Source of the DNA: JAKPUX01 sp964436305
Lineage (GTDB): Bacteria > Zhuqueibacterota > Zhuqueibacteria > Residuimicrobiales > Residuimicrobiaceae
DNA: 29,870 nucleotides
Reading direction: 5' to 3'
Assembly: GCA_964436305.1 (NCBI GenBank)
Contig: CAYTCI010000051.1
Coordinates: forward strand, 1 to 29,870
The position numbers and the translations under genes are program-made. The notes beneath the pieces are model-generated. The model made no database searches and had not been told where the DNA came from. It saw nothing but the letters and a program-made list of their open reading frames with translations. Below, piece by piece: positions 7,028 through 14,706 of this stretch; within the stretch, counting starts at the first letter, position 1; each line of letters opens with the position of its first letter.

Positions 7028-8308
7028 GTGAAAAGAGTCGTGTTGTCATGGATGATTTTTCTCGTTGCCGGGCTTGTGTTCTGGCAGTGTACTGAAAAAA
7101 ATCCTCAATCTCCCGCAAGATTCAATCTCTCCCAATCCAACGGTTGTGTCTCCTGCCATACCAGCAGCGATTTGCTCAAACAGCTAGCGACCCCGCTGCC
7201 GCCACCAGCGGAATCAGGCGAGGGCTGAGGCGGTTCGGTGCCTCAGGTTGAGGCCTGGCAGATGGTTTTTGTGCACAACTCTTTTCTGGATTCCAAGCAT
7301 GGCAAGATCGGCTGCACGGGCTGTCATGGAGGGGATGATACCGCCCGGGAGATGAAGCAAGCCCATGCCACGATGGTTGCTGCACCGAGCGATGGCAACG
7401 CGCCCATCTGCGGCAGCTGTCATGGGGATATTGCCGAGCAGCATGGCGGTAGCTTGCACAAGAGCATGAAGGGCTACTATCACCTGATAGAGAAACGCCT
7501 GGGGCGGGATATCTCCACCGATAGTGAGTTGGTGGCCCACTTCAACGCCGAGTGTGGCAAGTGCCATGCCAGTTGCGGACAGTGCCATGTCTCCCGTCCG
7601 GTATCGGTGCAAGGGGGCTTCGTGCGCGGCCATAATTTTGTCACGCCGCCGGATAACAAGGAAAATTGCACGGCCTGTCATGGCAGCCGGGTCGGGGCAG
7701 AATTCTATGGCGAAAATGAGGGAATTGGAGCGGATGTCCATTGGATCCCCAACCTCAAACGCTGCGAATTCTGTCATGACGCCGCTGCGATTCACGGCAG
7801 CTCCTCAGGGGCCAATACCCGCTACGAAGACCAGGATCTGGTGCGCTGCGAATCCTGCCACGCGGCTTCCGAGCACTCGAATGGCTATCATGCCCAGCAT
7901 TGGGGGGAGCTCGCCTGCCAGGTTTGTCATTCGCAGCCCTACAAGAATTGTAACAGTTGCCATACTGGCGGTGCCGGCATCACTGGCAGTTCCTATATCA
8001 CATTCAAAATCGCCAAAAACCCCGACCATTCCGGCTTGCGCTCCTATAAATATGCGGTTGTCCGCCACATTCCCATCACGCGCGACACCTATGCCAGCTG
8101 GGGGCTGCCCGATCTGCCGAATTTCGATTCAGAGCCGACCTGGAAGTATGCTTCCCCGCACAACATCAAACGCTGGACGGCCCAGACGGATACCACCGGC
8201 GGGGGTGCCTGTTTCGATAAATGCCATAAAAGCAAGTATTATTTGACCATGCAGGACCTCGCTCCTGGAGAGATCGAAGCGAACCGGGCGTATGTCCTGG
8301 AACGGTAA
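7028..8308 (+). CDS. Multiheme cytochrome c with in-frame TGA (candidate selenoprotein)
   Basis: One continuous frame of 427 codons starts at GTG 7028, nine bases after GGAG, and is broken only by TGA at 7226-7228 (residue 67). Before it come a signal sequence (MKRVVLSWMIFLVAGLVFWQC, lipobox-like but with Gln before the Cys) and one heme site (NGCVSCH, 39-44). After it come nine further CxxCH sites and a last CX3CH (GACFDKCH), so up to eleven c-type hemes. The hemes would be attached in the periplasm or on the cell surface for electron transfer. The TGA lies in a Pro/Gly linker (AESGEG-TGA-GGSVPQVEAW) and is followed by a SECIS-like hairpin. Restart at GTG 7238 would give a protein lacking the export signal, which argues for readthrough. 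Alternative: a point nonsense mutation. Neighbours are rhodanese and cytochrome lipoproteins. Confidence 0.85.
7226..7254 (+). promoter_or_regulatory. Candidate bacterial SECIS element at the in-frame TGA
   Basis: Three blocks alternate: TGAGGC (7226-7231, containing the TGA), GCCTCA (7240-7245) and TGAGGC (7249-7254). The middle block can pair with the third to give a perfect 6-bp stem with a GGT loop that starts 18 bases after the TGA. This agrees with general bacterial SECIS features: a short stem, a G at the start of the loop and a 16-37-base distance. It can instead pair with the first block and hide the TGA in a stem with an 8-base loop. A looser stem using CAGG/CCTG (7244-7257) is a third option. 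Confidence 0.5.
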
Positions 8309-8375
8309 TCCAGTGTTATCCAAATTTCCAACTAACCCACAGCGTCACCCTCCAATCAACCAAAGGAGATTCTTC

Positions 8376-9374
8376 ATGTCCCGCAAGTACTTCATGCTGT
8401 TGCTGGTTCTGGTTCTTGCTTTTGCGATGGGCTGCAGTGATGACGATTCCAATCCGGCCAAGCCGACAACGGTCGATGAGTTTGCCCTCATAGAGGCCGT
8501 AGGAAATGCCTATTTCACCAATTATGTCACCACCTCTGGCGCTGGCGTGAATATTCCCGTCGCCACGCTGTTCACGACCTTGCAGGATGGTGATGCTAGT
8601 AATGATCCGGTCATCGTGGACTATCGTTCTGCGACCGATTTTGCCTCAGGTCATATCCGTGGCGCGATCAATGTCGCCCTTTCCAGCCTGGTTGACAAGC
8701 TCAATGATGGCACCATCCCCAAGACCAAAAAGATCGTCAATGTCTGCTACACCGGCCAGACCTCCTCATATGCCACCGCCTTGATGAATCTGCTCGGCTA
8801 CGATTCTCAGAGTCTGAGCTTCGGCATGTGCGGCGTCAGCACCACGGCTGGAATTAACGGGACTGACAAATGGGCCAGCCAGATCGCTGCCGATGAGTTC
8901 GCCTCGCAGTTGACGGCCACGGTCAGCACCGCCAACACCACCCATCCCTTTCCGGTGATCTCTAGCGGCAAAAAGACGGCCGAGGATATCATGAAGCTCC
9001 GCTTCCCGTTGGGAGTAAGCAGCTGGTCGATCACGGCTGCTGATGTTTTTGCCAATCCCGCCAACTACTTCATCATCAATTACTGGCCGAACGCTGAGTA
9101 TCTCTCCCCCGGTCACATCCCCGGCGCCATTTGTTTTGAACCCAAGCTCTCGCTGGGCAAGGATCAAATGCTTAAGTATCTGCCGACGGACAAGACGATC
9201 GTGGTTTATTGCTACACAGGCCAGACTTCTGCCCAGATTGTTGCTTACCTGCAGATGCTCGGCTACAATGCCAAGAGTCTAATGTTCGGCATGAATGGGT
9301 TTGCTTATGGCGTCATGACCAAGAGCAAATACACCGTCCCAACCACTGACTATTCTGCGATCCTTGTAAAGTAG
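8376..9374 (+). CDS. Tandem rhodanese-domain lipoprotein
   Basis: A 332-residue exported lipoprotein. The signal peptide ends in a lipobox AFAMGC with Cys20, followed by an Asp-rich tether. Two rhodanese domains follow. Both carry the same active loop CYTGQTS (Cys124 and Cys279). The first has the usual VDYRSATDFASGHIRGAINV start. The second has INYWPNAEYLSPGHIPGAI, so its Asp-x-Arg pair is lost. Rhodaneses carry sulfur, or selenium, as a persulfide on this Cys. The substrate here is unknown. The pairing with lipoprotein cytochromes resembles the rhodanese members of Geobacter ext electron-transfer clusters (established knowledge; orthology not tested). The start has AAAGGAG seven bases upstream. 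Confidence 0.93.
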   Translation: MSRKYFMLLLVLVLAFAMGCSDDDSNPAKPTTVDEFALIEAVGNAYFTNYVTTSGAGVNIPVATLFTTLQDGDASNDPVIVDYRSATDFASGHIRGAINVALSSLVDKLNDGTIPKTKKIVNVCYTGQTSSYATALMNLLGYDSQSLSFGMCGVSTTAGINGTDKWASQIAADEFASQLTATVSTANTTHPFPVISSGKKTAEDIMKLRFPLGVSSWSITAADVFANPANYFIINYWPNAEYLSPGHIPGAICFEPKLSLGKDQMLKYLPTDKTIVVYCYTGQTSAQIVAYLQMLGYNAKSLMFGMNGFAYGVMTKSKYTVPTTDYSAILVK

Positions 9375-9380
9375 GACACT

Positions 9381-9422
9381 GCGCAGAGGCGATGAGGTAT
9401 TTCGTCTCTGCGCTTTCTTTTC
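9381..9422 (+). terminator. Intra-operon terminator-like hairpin
   Basis: GCGCAGAGGCGA (9381-9392) pairs with TCGTCTCTGCGC (9402-9413) over 12 bp with one G-T, around a nine-base loop. TTTCTTTTT follows. It lies seven bases after the rhodanese stop and before the second cytochrome, so it probably reduces transcription of the last gene or separates it from the operon. Confidence 0.75.
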
Positions 9423-9494
9423 CCTGAAGATAAAGGCTCAGGTCACTTTACTGGACTTCGCAGGGCTCCGCGCCGTTTTCTGAAAGGGCCATTC

Positions 9495-10196
9495 ATGAAG
9501 AAATTTCTGTATCCTTTGCAGGGCTTGCTGCTGCTGTTGGGCTGCTTCGGCTGCTCTGAGGAGTCCAATCCCTTGCCCTCCAGGAGCCATCCTATCGACT
9601 GGAACCTCGCCACTTCGGCCAACTTTCATGGCAAGAAGGTGATAGCCAGCGGCAAAGTGTCCTGTACGGCTTGTCATGGCTATGATCTCAGCGGCGGTGA
9701 TACTGGGATTGCGTGTGCGAGCTGTCACGCGCTCTACCCTCATGACGCACAATGGACGGTCATTGCTGCATCTTCATTTCATGGTGCGTACATTGCCGCC
9801 CAAAACTGGTCGATGAGCTCCTGCCAGAAATGCCATGGTTCGGATTACCAGGGCGGCGATGTAAAAGTAGCTTGCACCTCCTGCCACAGCGCCGCAAACG
9901 GCCCCGAATCGTGCTCCACTTGTCATGGCAGCCAGAAGAATGCTGCTCCTCCCAAGGATTTGCATGGCCATACAGCCCGCAGCGCTCTGGGCGTCGGTGC
10001 CCATCAACCGCACATCGATCGCGGTCTGCAGTGCAAAAGCTGCCACGCCGTCCCTGCGTCGTCTTCAGATGCGGGTCACATCGATGGCAACGCGCCTGCC
10101 GAGGTCCTGTCTGCGTTGGCATGGAACCGGGAAACAGGTAGCTGTGCCACCCCCTGTCATACACAGACGGATAAAATGTATTTCTGGAACCGTTGA
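9495..10196 (+). CDS. Multiheme c-type cytochrome lipoprotein
   Basis: A 233-residue exported protein. The signal segment MKKFLYPLQGLLLLLGCFGC has two possible lipid cysteines (17 or 20). Six CxxCH heme sites are visible: SCTACH, ACASCH, SCQKCH, ACTSCH, SCSTCH and QCKSCH. A final CX3CH (GSCATPCH) lies near the C-terminus, so up to seven hemes. The domain is built of short repeated blocks, FHG...CxxCHG...GGD. It probably moves electrons at the outer membrane or in the periplasm. It is the last gene of the sigma54 unit, with AAAGGG before the ATG, and is flanked by two terminators, so its level may differ from the upstream genes. Confidence 0.92.
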   Translation: MKKFLYPLQGLLLLLGCFGCSEESNPLPSRSHPIDWNLATSANFHGKKVIASGKVSCTACHGYDLSGGDTGIACASCHALYPHDAQWTVIAASSFHGAYIAAQNWSMSSCQKCHGSDYQGGDVKVACTSCHSAANGPESCSTCHGSQKNAAPPKDLHGHTARSALGVGAHQPHIDRGLQCKSCHAVPASSSDAGHIDGNAPAEVLSALAWNRETGSCATPCHTQTDKMYFWNR

Positions 10197-10213
10197 GTGC
10201 GCCCGCAGAATTT

Positions 10214-10267
10214 GCATAAAAAAAAGCCCTTTGTTAGGTATCCTGAACAAAGGGCTTTTTTTTATGC
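10214..10267. terminator. Bidirectional Rho-independent terminator
   Basis: A perfect inverted repeat with 22-base arms (10214-10235 and 10246-10267) and a ten-base loop. Each arm has eight A or T next to the GCCCTTTGTT core, so T-runs follow the hairpin in both directions. It ends the cytochrome unit on the plus strand and the PLP-enzyme operon on the minus strand. Confidence 0.95.
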
Positions 10268-10277
10268 GTACTATGGT

Positions 10278-11291
10278 CTAGTCTCGCTGTTGCTCCAGCA
10301 ACAGGCGCAGCGAATCGGCCACCCCGAGCAGGCCGAAGAGACCACCGCTGTGCAGGAAGAGGATATTCTTCATCCCGCGCAGGCTGCCGTGGGCGATCTC
10401 CTGCACCACACCATGCATCGCCTTGCCGGTATAGACCGGATCGAGCACCACACCCTCCCTCCGGGCTAGGCGGATGAGCGTTTGCAGCTCCTCGGGTCTT
10501 GAGAGACCATAGCCATCGCCCGCGTAGCCATCGATGATATGGATATCCTTGATGCCAGCTTTCAGTTCCGGCAGATGGTTCTGCCGCACCTCGGCCAGAA
10601 TCTCGAGGATGCGGGCGGTGAAAAAGGCCGCGTCGTCGCAGATATTGATGCCGATGACTTCGCTCTCCCAGGTTGCAAGCTCCTTGCCGAGGATCAGCCC
10701 GGCGAGGGTTCCGCCCGAACCCACGGCGCAGACCATCGCGTCAAAGTGGATCCCCATTTGCGCGGACTGCTGCTGGATCTCGCGCACCGCCAGGGCATAG
10801 CCAAAGGCCCCCAATCCATTGGAGGCGCCTTCGGGGATAATCCAGGCGCGCAGCCCTTCTCTGGCATAGCCGGCTGCGATCTCCTCCATTTTCTCCTGAC
10901 GGCGGTTGCGATACTCCTCGGCGGTGACGAAGGTTACCGCAGCTCCCACCGCGCGGTCGAGGAAATAGTTGCCGCCGAGGCGTTCGGGCTCCTCGCCGCG
11001 CAGCAGCAGATGCGACCGCAGCCCCAACCGGGCCGCAGTCAAGGCAGTGGCGCGGGCGTGGTTGGATTGTACTGCGCCGCAGGTGATCAGCACCTCAGCG
11101 TGCGCATCGAGCGCCGCTCTGGCGACAAATTCGAGTTTACGGATCTTGTTACCGCTGAGATCCATACCGGTCAGGTCATCGCGCTTGATCCAGATGGCCG
11201 GCCCGCCGAGATCGCTGCTCCAGCGCTGGAGGGGCTGGATCGGGGTGGGCAACTGGGCGAGGGCCAGGCGCTGCGGTTGAGCAATCGACAT
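10278..11291 (-). CDS. dcyD: D-cysteine desulfhydrase / ACC deaminase-family PLP enzyme
   Basis: A fold-type II PLP enzyme of 337 residues. The lysine that binds PLP lies in DLSGNKIRKLEF. AVQSNHARATALTAARLG is the substrate-loop helix, and GSGGTLAGLILG binds the cofactor phosphate. Close relatives turn D-cysteine into pyruvate, H2S and ammonia, or deaminate 1-aminocyclopropane-1-carboxylate; the two cannot be separated by eye. The whole sequence is collinear with family members. The ATG at 11291 has GGGGGA six bases before it. It lies 11 bp downstream of the ROK kinase gene, so the two are co-transcribed, and ends at the bidirectional terminator. Confidence 0.88.
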   Translation of the reverse strand: MSIAQPQRLALAQLPTPIQPLQRWSSDLGGPAIWIKRDDLTGMDLSGNKIRKLEFVARAALDAHAEVLITCGAVQSNHARATALTAARLGLRSHLLLRGEEPERLGGNYFLDRAVGAAVTFVTAEEYRNRRQEKMEEIAAGYAREGLRAWIIPEGASNGLGAFGYALAVREIQQQSAQMGIHFDAMVCAVGSGGTLAGLILGKELATWESEVIGINICDDAAFFTARILEILAEVRQNHLPELKAGIKDIHIIDGYAGDGYGLSRPEELQTLIRLARREGVVLDPVYTGKAMHGVVQEIAHGSLRGMKNILFLHSGGLFGLLGVADSLRLLLEQQRD

Positions 11292-11302
11292 GCGGGTTCC
11301 CC

Positions 11303-12268
11303 CTATTTCGCGGCGGCTTTGACCGCGTCGGCAGCCAGGGCGAGCGCGCCGACGACGCCGGCATCGTTGCCCATCCGGGCGCGCACCAGGCGGACGCCCT
11401 GCAGCGAGGCGGCCAGAGCGTGACCCTCCACGCTCTTCCAGATGCGGGCGATGAACTCATCACCGGCGTCGGCAACCCCGCCGCCGATGACGACGACATC
11501 CGGATTGAAAATATTGACGATATTACCGATGCCGCAGCCGAGGTAAAAGCAGGTCTCGTCGATGGTCTGGTTGGCGGCCTCCTCCCCGTTTTTGGCGCGG
11601 GCGAAGATCACCTCGGTATTCAATCCTTCTGGCACGGGCAGATTATGGCTCTTGAGTTTACCGGTGTAATTCCGCACCATGGCCGGCGCGGAGGCATAGA
11701 CCTCAAGGCAGCCCGGATTGCCGCAGCCGCAGAGCGGTCCGTCGTAATTGATGCTCATATGGCCCAGCTCCGCGCCCGAGAAGCGTGCGCCGCGGAAAAG
11801 ATGGTCGTCGATGACAATCCCGCCGCCGATGCCGGTGCCGAGGGTCAGTCCGATGACGTTGGCATACTCCTTGGCGGCGCCATAGCGCGCCTCGGCGAGG
11901 ATGGCGACATTGGCATCGTTATCGGCCCACACAGGGATGCCAAAGCGTCCCTGCAGATTGCCGCGGATATCGGCATTGGGCCACTTGGGCAAGTTCGGTG
12001 TGTTGCCGAGGACGCGGCCGGTATCATAATCGATCGCCCCGGGACTGCCGACGCCGATGCCGGCCACATGCAGGGTATGGTTTGCCGCTACACCAAGGCA
12101 TTCTTCCACGGCCGTGAACATCACGGCAAAGACCGCCTCCTTGGATTCCTGGGCGTTGCTGGGCCGTTTGCCCTTCAACAGAATGGTCCCATCTTCCGTG
12201 CCCAAGGCATATTTCAAGAACGTTCCACCCAGATCCAGGCCGATGAAGGCCTTTTGCATCTGCTCCAT
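11303..12268 (-). CDS. ROK-family sugar kinase (glucokinase-like)
   Basis: A 321-residue cytoplasmic kinase that phosphorylates a hexose or amino sugar. The phosphate-binding motif is GLDLGGTFLKYALG. The catalytic Asp region is VWADNDANVAILAE. The ROK signature runs through GLTLGTGIGGGIVIDDHLFRG to ELGHMSI. The zinc site is CGCGNPGCLEVYAS. VVVIGGGVADAG is the second ATP motif. These favour glucokinase, but sugar specificity is not certain. The start is ATG 12268 three bases after GAGGAG; ATG 12259 is an alternative. A promoter lies at 12367-12395. Confidence 0.9.
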   Translation of the reverse strand: MEQMQKAFIGLDLGGTFLKYALGTEDGTILLKGKRPSNAQESKEAVFAVMFTAVEECLGVAANHTLHVAGIGVGSPGAIDYDTGRVLGNTPNLPKWPNADIRGNLQGRFGIPVWADNDANVAILAEARYGAAKEYANVIGLTLGTGIGGGIVIDDHLFRGARFSGAELGHMSINYDGPLCGCGNPGCLEVYASAPAMVRNYTGKLKSHNLPVPEGLNTEVIFARAKNGEEAANQTIDETCFYLGCGIGNIVNIFNPDVVVIGGGVADAGDEFIARIWKSVEGHALAASLQGVRLVRARMGNDAGVVGALALAADAVKAAAK

Positions 12269-12366
12269 CTCTTCTCCTCGTGGCTTCTGCTGGTTCAATC
12301 CGTCCGGCATAGATTATGACGGCCGTATGACGGCCGGTTGTGCAACCTCTCCCCTGTTAGACCGAC

Positions 12367-12395
12367 AAGATACCGAATCGGCGTGAAATTTTCAA
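12367..12395 (-). promoter_or_regulatory. Sigma70-type promoter for the ROK kinase operon
   Basis: TTGAAA (12395-12390), a 17-base spacer and TATCTT (12372-12367), about 100 bases upstream of the kinase start. Confidence 0.45.
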
Positions 12396-12425
12396 GCATT
12401 TTTCTCCGGCCATTCCGGAGGTTCC

Positions 12426-12446
12426 GCCGCGGCGCGAATCCGCGGC
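12426..12446 (-). other. GC-rich hairpin after def
   Basis: GCCGCGG (12426-12432) and CCGCGGC (12440-12446) form a perfect 7-bp stem with a 7-base loop, 24 bases beyond the def stop. No T-run follows, so it may mark the operon end or protect the mRNA rather than act as an intrinsic terminator. Confidence 0.35.
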
Positions 12447-12469
12447 TGTTCCTGCCTTCAGGCGGAGAC

Positions 12470-13054
12470 TCAGGCCTTGCGGGCCTGGAATTGCAGCGTG
12501 CGCACACCCTCGTGGTATTTTTTGCGGTAGGACTGCTGGATCTCCTCGAGGGTAGCCGCGGTCGTGGTGTAGCTCTCGGCATCGGTATCAACGATCCACT
12601 CGAGGGTGCCCGGCAGCGTGCGGTCGATATAGAGGATGCCGCTGAGGTGATCGATTTCATGCTGCAGGACGCGGGCGAAGTGGCCGCGGGCCTCGATTTC
12701 GATCTTTTGGCCATCGGGGGTTTCGGCCCGGACGATGATGCGGATATAGCGCGGAACCTCCCCCTGCAGCCCGGGGAGGCTGAGGCAGCCCTCGATATCC
12801 TTCTCCATCTTTTCACTGTAGGCGATGATCTCCGGATTGGCGAGCACGTGGAGTTTTTTGTGGTCGATGTCCCGGGCAACCAGCAGCTGCTTGTCGACAT
12901 TGACCTGCGTCGCAGCCAGGCCGACTCCGTCGAGTGCCTCCATGGTCTCGATCATATCGGCGATAAAGGATTCGGTCAACTCGCCGGGCTGAATGCGCCC
13001 GGCAGGGGTGCGCAGGGTCGGATGGCCATATTTGATCACGGGTAAAACTGCCAT
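12470..13054 (-). CDS. def: Peptide deformylase
   Basis: Removes the formyl group from new N-terminal methionines. All three signature motifs are intact in a 194-residue protein: GVGLAATQ (43-50), EGCLSLPG with metal-ligand Cys90, and QHEIDHLSG with His132, Glu133 and His136. The metal is normally Fe2+. The start is ATG 13054, preceded by GAAGGTTG. The tail after residue 160 (EIQQSYRKKYHEGVRTLQFQARKA) is a short extension. It lies 15 bp after lipA as the last gene of the long minus-strand unit. Confidence 0.95.
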   Translation of the reverse strand: MAVLPVIKYGHPTLRTPAGRIQPGELTESFIADMIETMEALDGVGLAATQVNVDKQLLVARDIDHKKLHVLANPEIIAYSEKMEKDIEGCLSLPGLQGEVPRYIRIIVRAETPDGQKIEIEARGHFARVLQHEIDHLSGILYIDRTLPGTLEWIVDTDAESYTTTAATLEEIQQSYRKKYHEGVRTLQFQARKA

Positions 13055-13069
13055 AAATCAACCTTCAGG

Positions 13070-13930
13070 TTAAACAGGAGTGGATTGCCGGTCGGCGTGA
13101 TAGGAACTGCGGACCAGCGGTGCGGATTCGACATGGAAAAAGCCCATCCGGCTTGCCGTCTCGCGCCATTCAGCAAACTCACCGGGATCGACGAAACGTT
13201 CGACCGGCAGATGGTGACGGGAGGGCGGCAAATACTGCCCGAGGGTGAGGAGCTGGCAATCAACCGCGCGGAGGTCGCTGAGGGCGGCCTGCAGCTGCTC
13301 GCGGTTCTCGCCGAGGCCGAGCATCAGGCCCGATTTGGTCATCGCCCCCGCCTTGCGCGCCCGGTCGAGCAGTTCGAGGGAGCGATGGTAATCGGCCTGG
13401 GGCCGGACGCGCGGATAGAGCGCCTGGACGGTCTCGATGTTATGATTGAGGACGTCAGGTTGCTCCCCCAGCACCACCGCCAGGGCGGCGGCCGAGCCGG
13501 CCAGGTCGGGGATGAGGACCTCGACATGACAGTGCGGCGAACGGGCGCGGATCGCGGTGATGGTGGCCGCGAAATGGGCCGCGCCGCCATCGGGCAGGTC
13601 ATCGCGGGTGACCGAGGTGACCACCGCATACCGCAGGTTCAGCTCGTGCACAGCGGCGGCGAGGCGTTCCGGCTCGCCGGGATCGGGAGGCTGCAGCCGG
13701 CCGTGGGTGATCGCACAAAAGCCGCAGTTTCGCGAGCAGGTATCGCCGAGGATCATAAAGGTAGCGGTCTTGCGTCCCCAGCATTCGCCGATATTGGGAC
13801 AGCGGGCGCTCTGGCACACCGTGTTCAGCTGGTGGCCGGCGACCAGTTCCTTGACCTGATAAAAGGAGCCCTTGCCGGCGAGGTCGACCTTGAGCCAGTG
13901 GGGCCTTCTGGGTTCTTTTCCTGATTGCAT
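13070..13930 (-). CDS. lipA: Lipoyl synthase (radical SAM)
   Basis: Inserts two sulfurs into octanoyl groups on lipoyl domains. The 286-residue protein has both [4Fe-4S] sites. The auxiliary cluster cysteines are 39, 44 and 50 (CQSARCPNIGEC). The radical-SAM cysteines are 65, 69 and 72 (CSRNCGFC). The conserved RSSYHA is near the C-terminus and provides the Ser ligand of the auxiliary cluster. VTSVTRDDLPDGGA is also typical. No strong ribosome site precedes ATG 13930. Its substrate, the lipoyl domain of E2, is encoded two genes upstream, and its cluster suppliers IscS/IscU are at the head of the same unit. No lipB or lplA is visible in the window. Confidence 0.96.
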   Translation of the reverse strand: MQSGKEPRRPHWLKVDLAGKGSFYQVKELVAGHQLNTVCQSARCPNIGECWGRKTATFMILGDTCSRNCGFCAITHGRLQPPDPGEPERLAAAVHELNLRYAVVTSVTRDDLPDGGAAHFAATITAIRARSPHCHVEVLIPDLAGSAAALAVVLGEQPDVLNHNIETVQALYPRVRPQADYHRSLELLDRARKAGAMTKSGLMLGLGENREQLQAALSDLRAVDCQLLTLGQYLPPSRHHLPVERFVDPGEFAEWRETASRMGFFHVESAPLVRSSYHADRQSTPV

Positions 13931-13995
13931 CGTTCAATATACGAAGAATTATGGACAAAACAGCGGAGAAAAATGACCCTCAGAGAGCAAAGCCC

Positions 13996-14682
13996 CTATT
14001 CGCTCCATTTTTCGCCGGCGACCTGGTATTTGAGAAAGGCTTCGCGTGTCCAGGGCATCTTTTCGGCAAAGATCTGCGAGATGGCATCGGCGTAGAGGCG
14101 GATCTCCTCCTGGGCGTGGGCCTCGGCGCGCAGCGAGAGAAAGTTCATCAGGGCGCGGGCGTTGATCGTCCAGTAGAACTCGGTATAGAGCGAGAGCGGC
14201 AGGACGATGCGCGCGTGTTCGCGGGCGACGCCGCGCTCGAGCAATTCCTGATAGAGGGCATAGGCCTGCTGGTAGAGGGCCGTGATCCTGCCTTTCAGCT
14301 CGGCATTCTCTTCCTCCGCCAGGAGGTCATAGCGGTAATTGCGGGCTTTCTGGGTGCGGAGCCGGGCCGGCAGGCAGAACTCTTCCTTCATCCGGGCATA
14401 GCGTCCCGAGATCTCGTTGTAGCTGGCGATGCGATGGCGGAACCACTGCCGGGCGACGAAGATCGGGCACTTGATATGGAATTTGAAGACCGAATGTTCA
14501 AAGGGCGTTTCGTGGCGGTTGGCGAGCAAAAAGTCGAGCAGTTTGTGGTCGCGTTCCGGGTCGGTTGCTCCCCGGCCAAAGGAGACGCGGGCGGCCTCAA
14601 CCACGGCCATATCGCCGCCCATGAAATCGATGAGGCGGACGAAACCGTGGTCGAGTACGGCTATTTCTTGCTGCGGATCCAA
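13996..14682 (-). CDS. thyX: Flavin-dependent thymidylate synthase
   Basis: Makes dTMP from dUMP with methylene-tetrahydrofolate and FAD. The 228-residue protein carries the ThyX signature RHRIASYNEISGRY (82-95). ARVSFG and HETPFEHSVFKFHI near the N-terminus and the C-terminal half also match the family. The start is TTG 14682, four bases after AGAGGAAG. There is no evident metabolic link to its neighbours; it lies 24 bp after E2 and 65 bp before lipA. Confidence 0.95.
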   Translation of the reverse strand: MDPQQEIAVLDHGFVRLIDFMGGDMAVVEAARVSFGRGATDPERDHKLLDFLLANRHETPFEHSVFKFHIKCPIFVARQWFRHRIASYNEISGRYARMKEEFCLPARLRTQKARNYRYDLLAEEENAELKGRITALYQQAYALYQELLERGVAREHARIVLPLSLYTEFYWTINARALMNFLSLRAEAHAQEEIRLYADAISQIFAEKMPWTREAFLKYQVAGEKWSE

Positions 14683-14706
14683 CGTACTTCCTCTCTTTTC
14701 TGCGAT

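Noticed and set aside
7028..7228. Frameshifted pseudogene reading of the first cytochrome
   Set aside because: Both sides of the TGA are in the same frame, so no frameshift is involved. A simple nonsense change remains possible.
7238..8308. Separate cytochrome gene starting at GTG 7238
   Set aside because: A weak ribosome site exists, but the product would lack a signal peptide, which c-type cytochromes need. It is in frame with the upstream export signal, so one gene is more likely.
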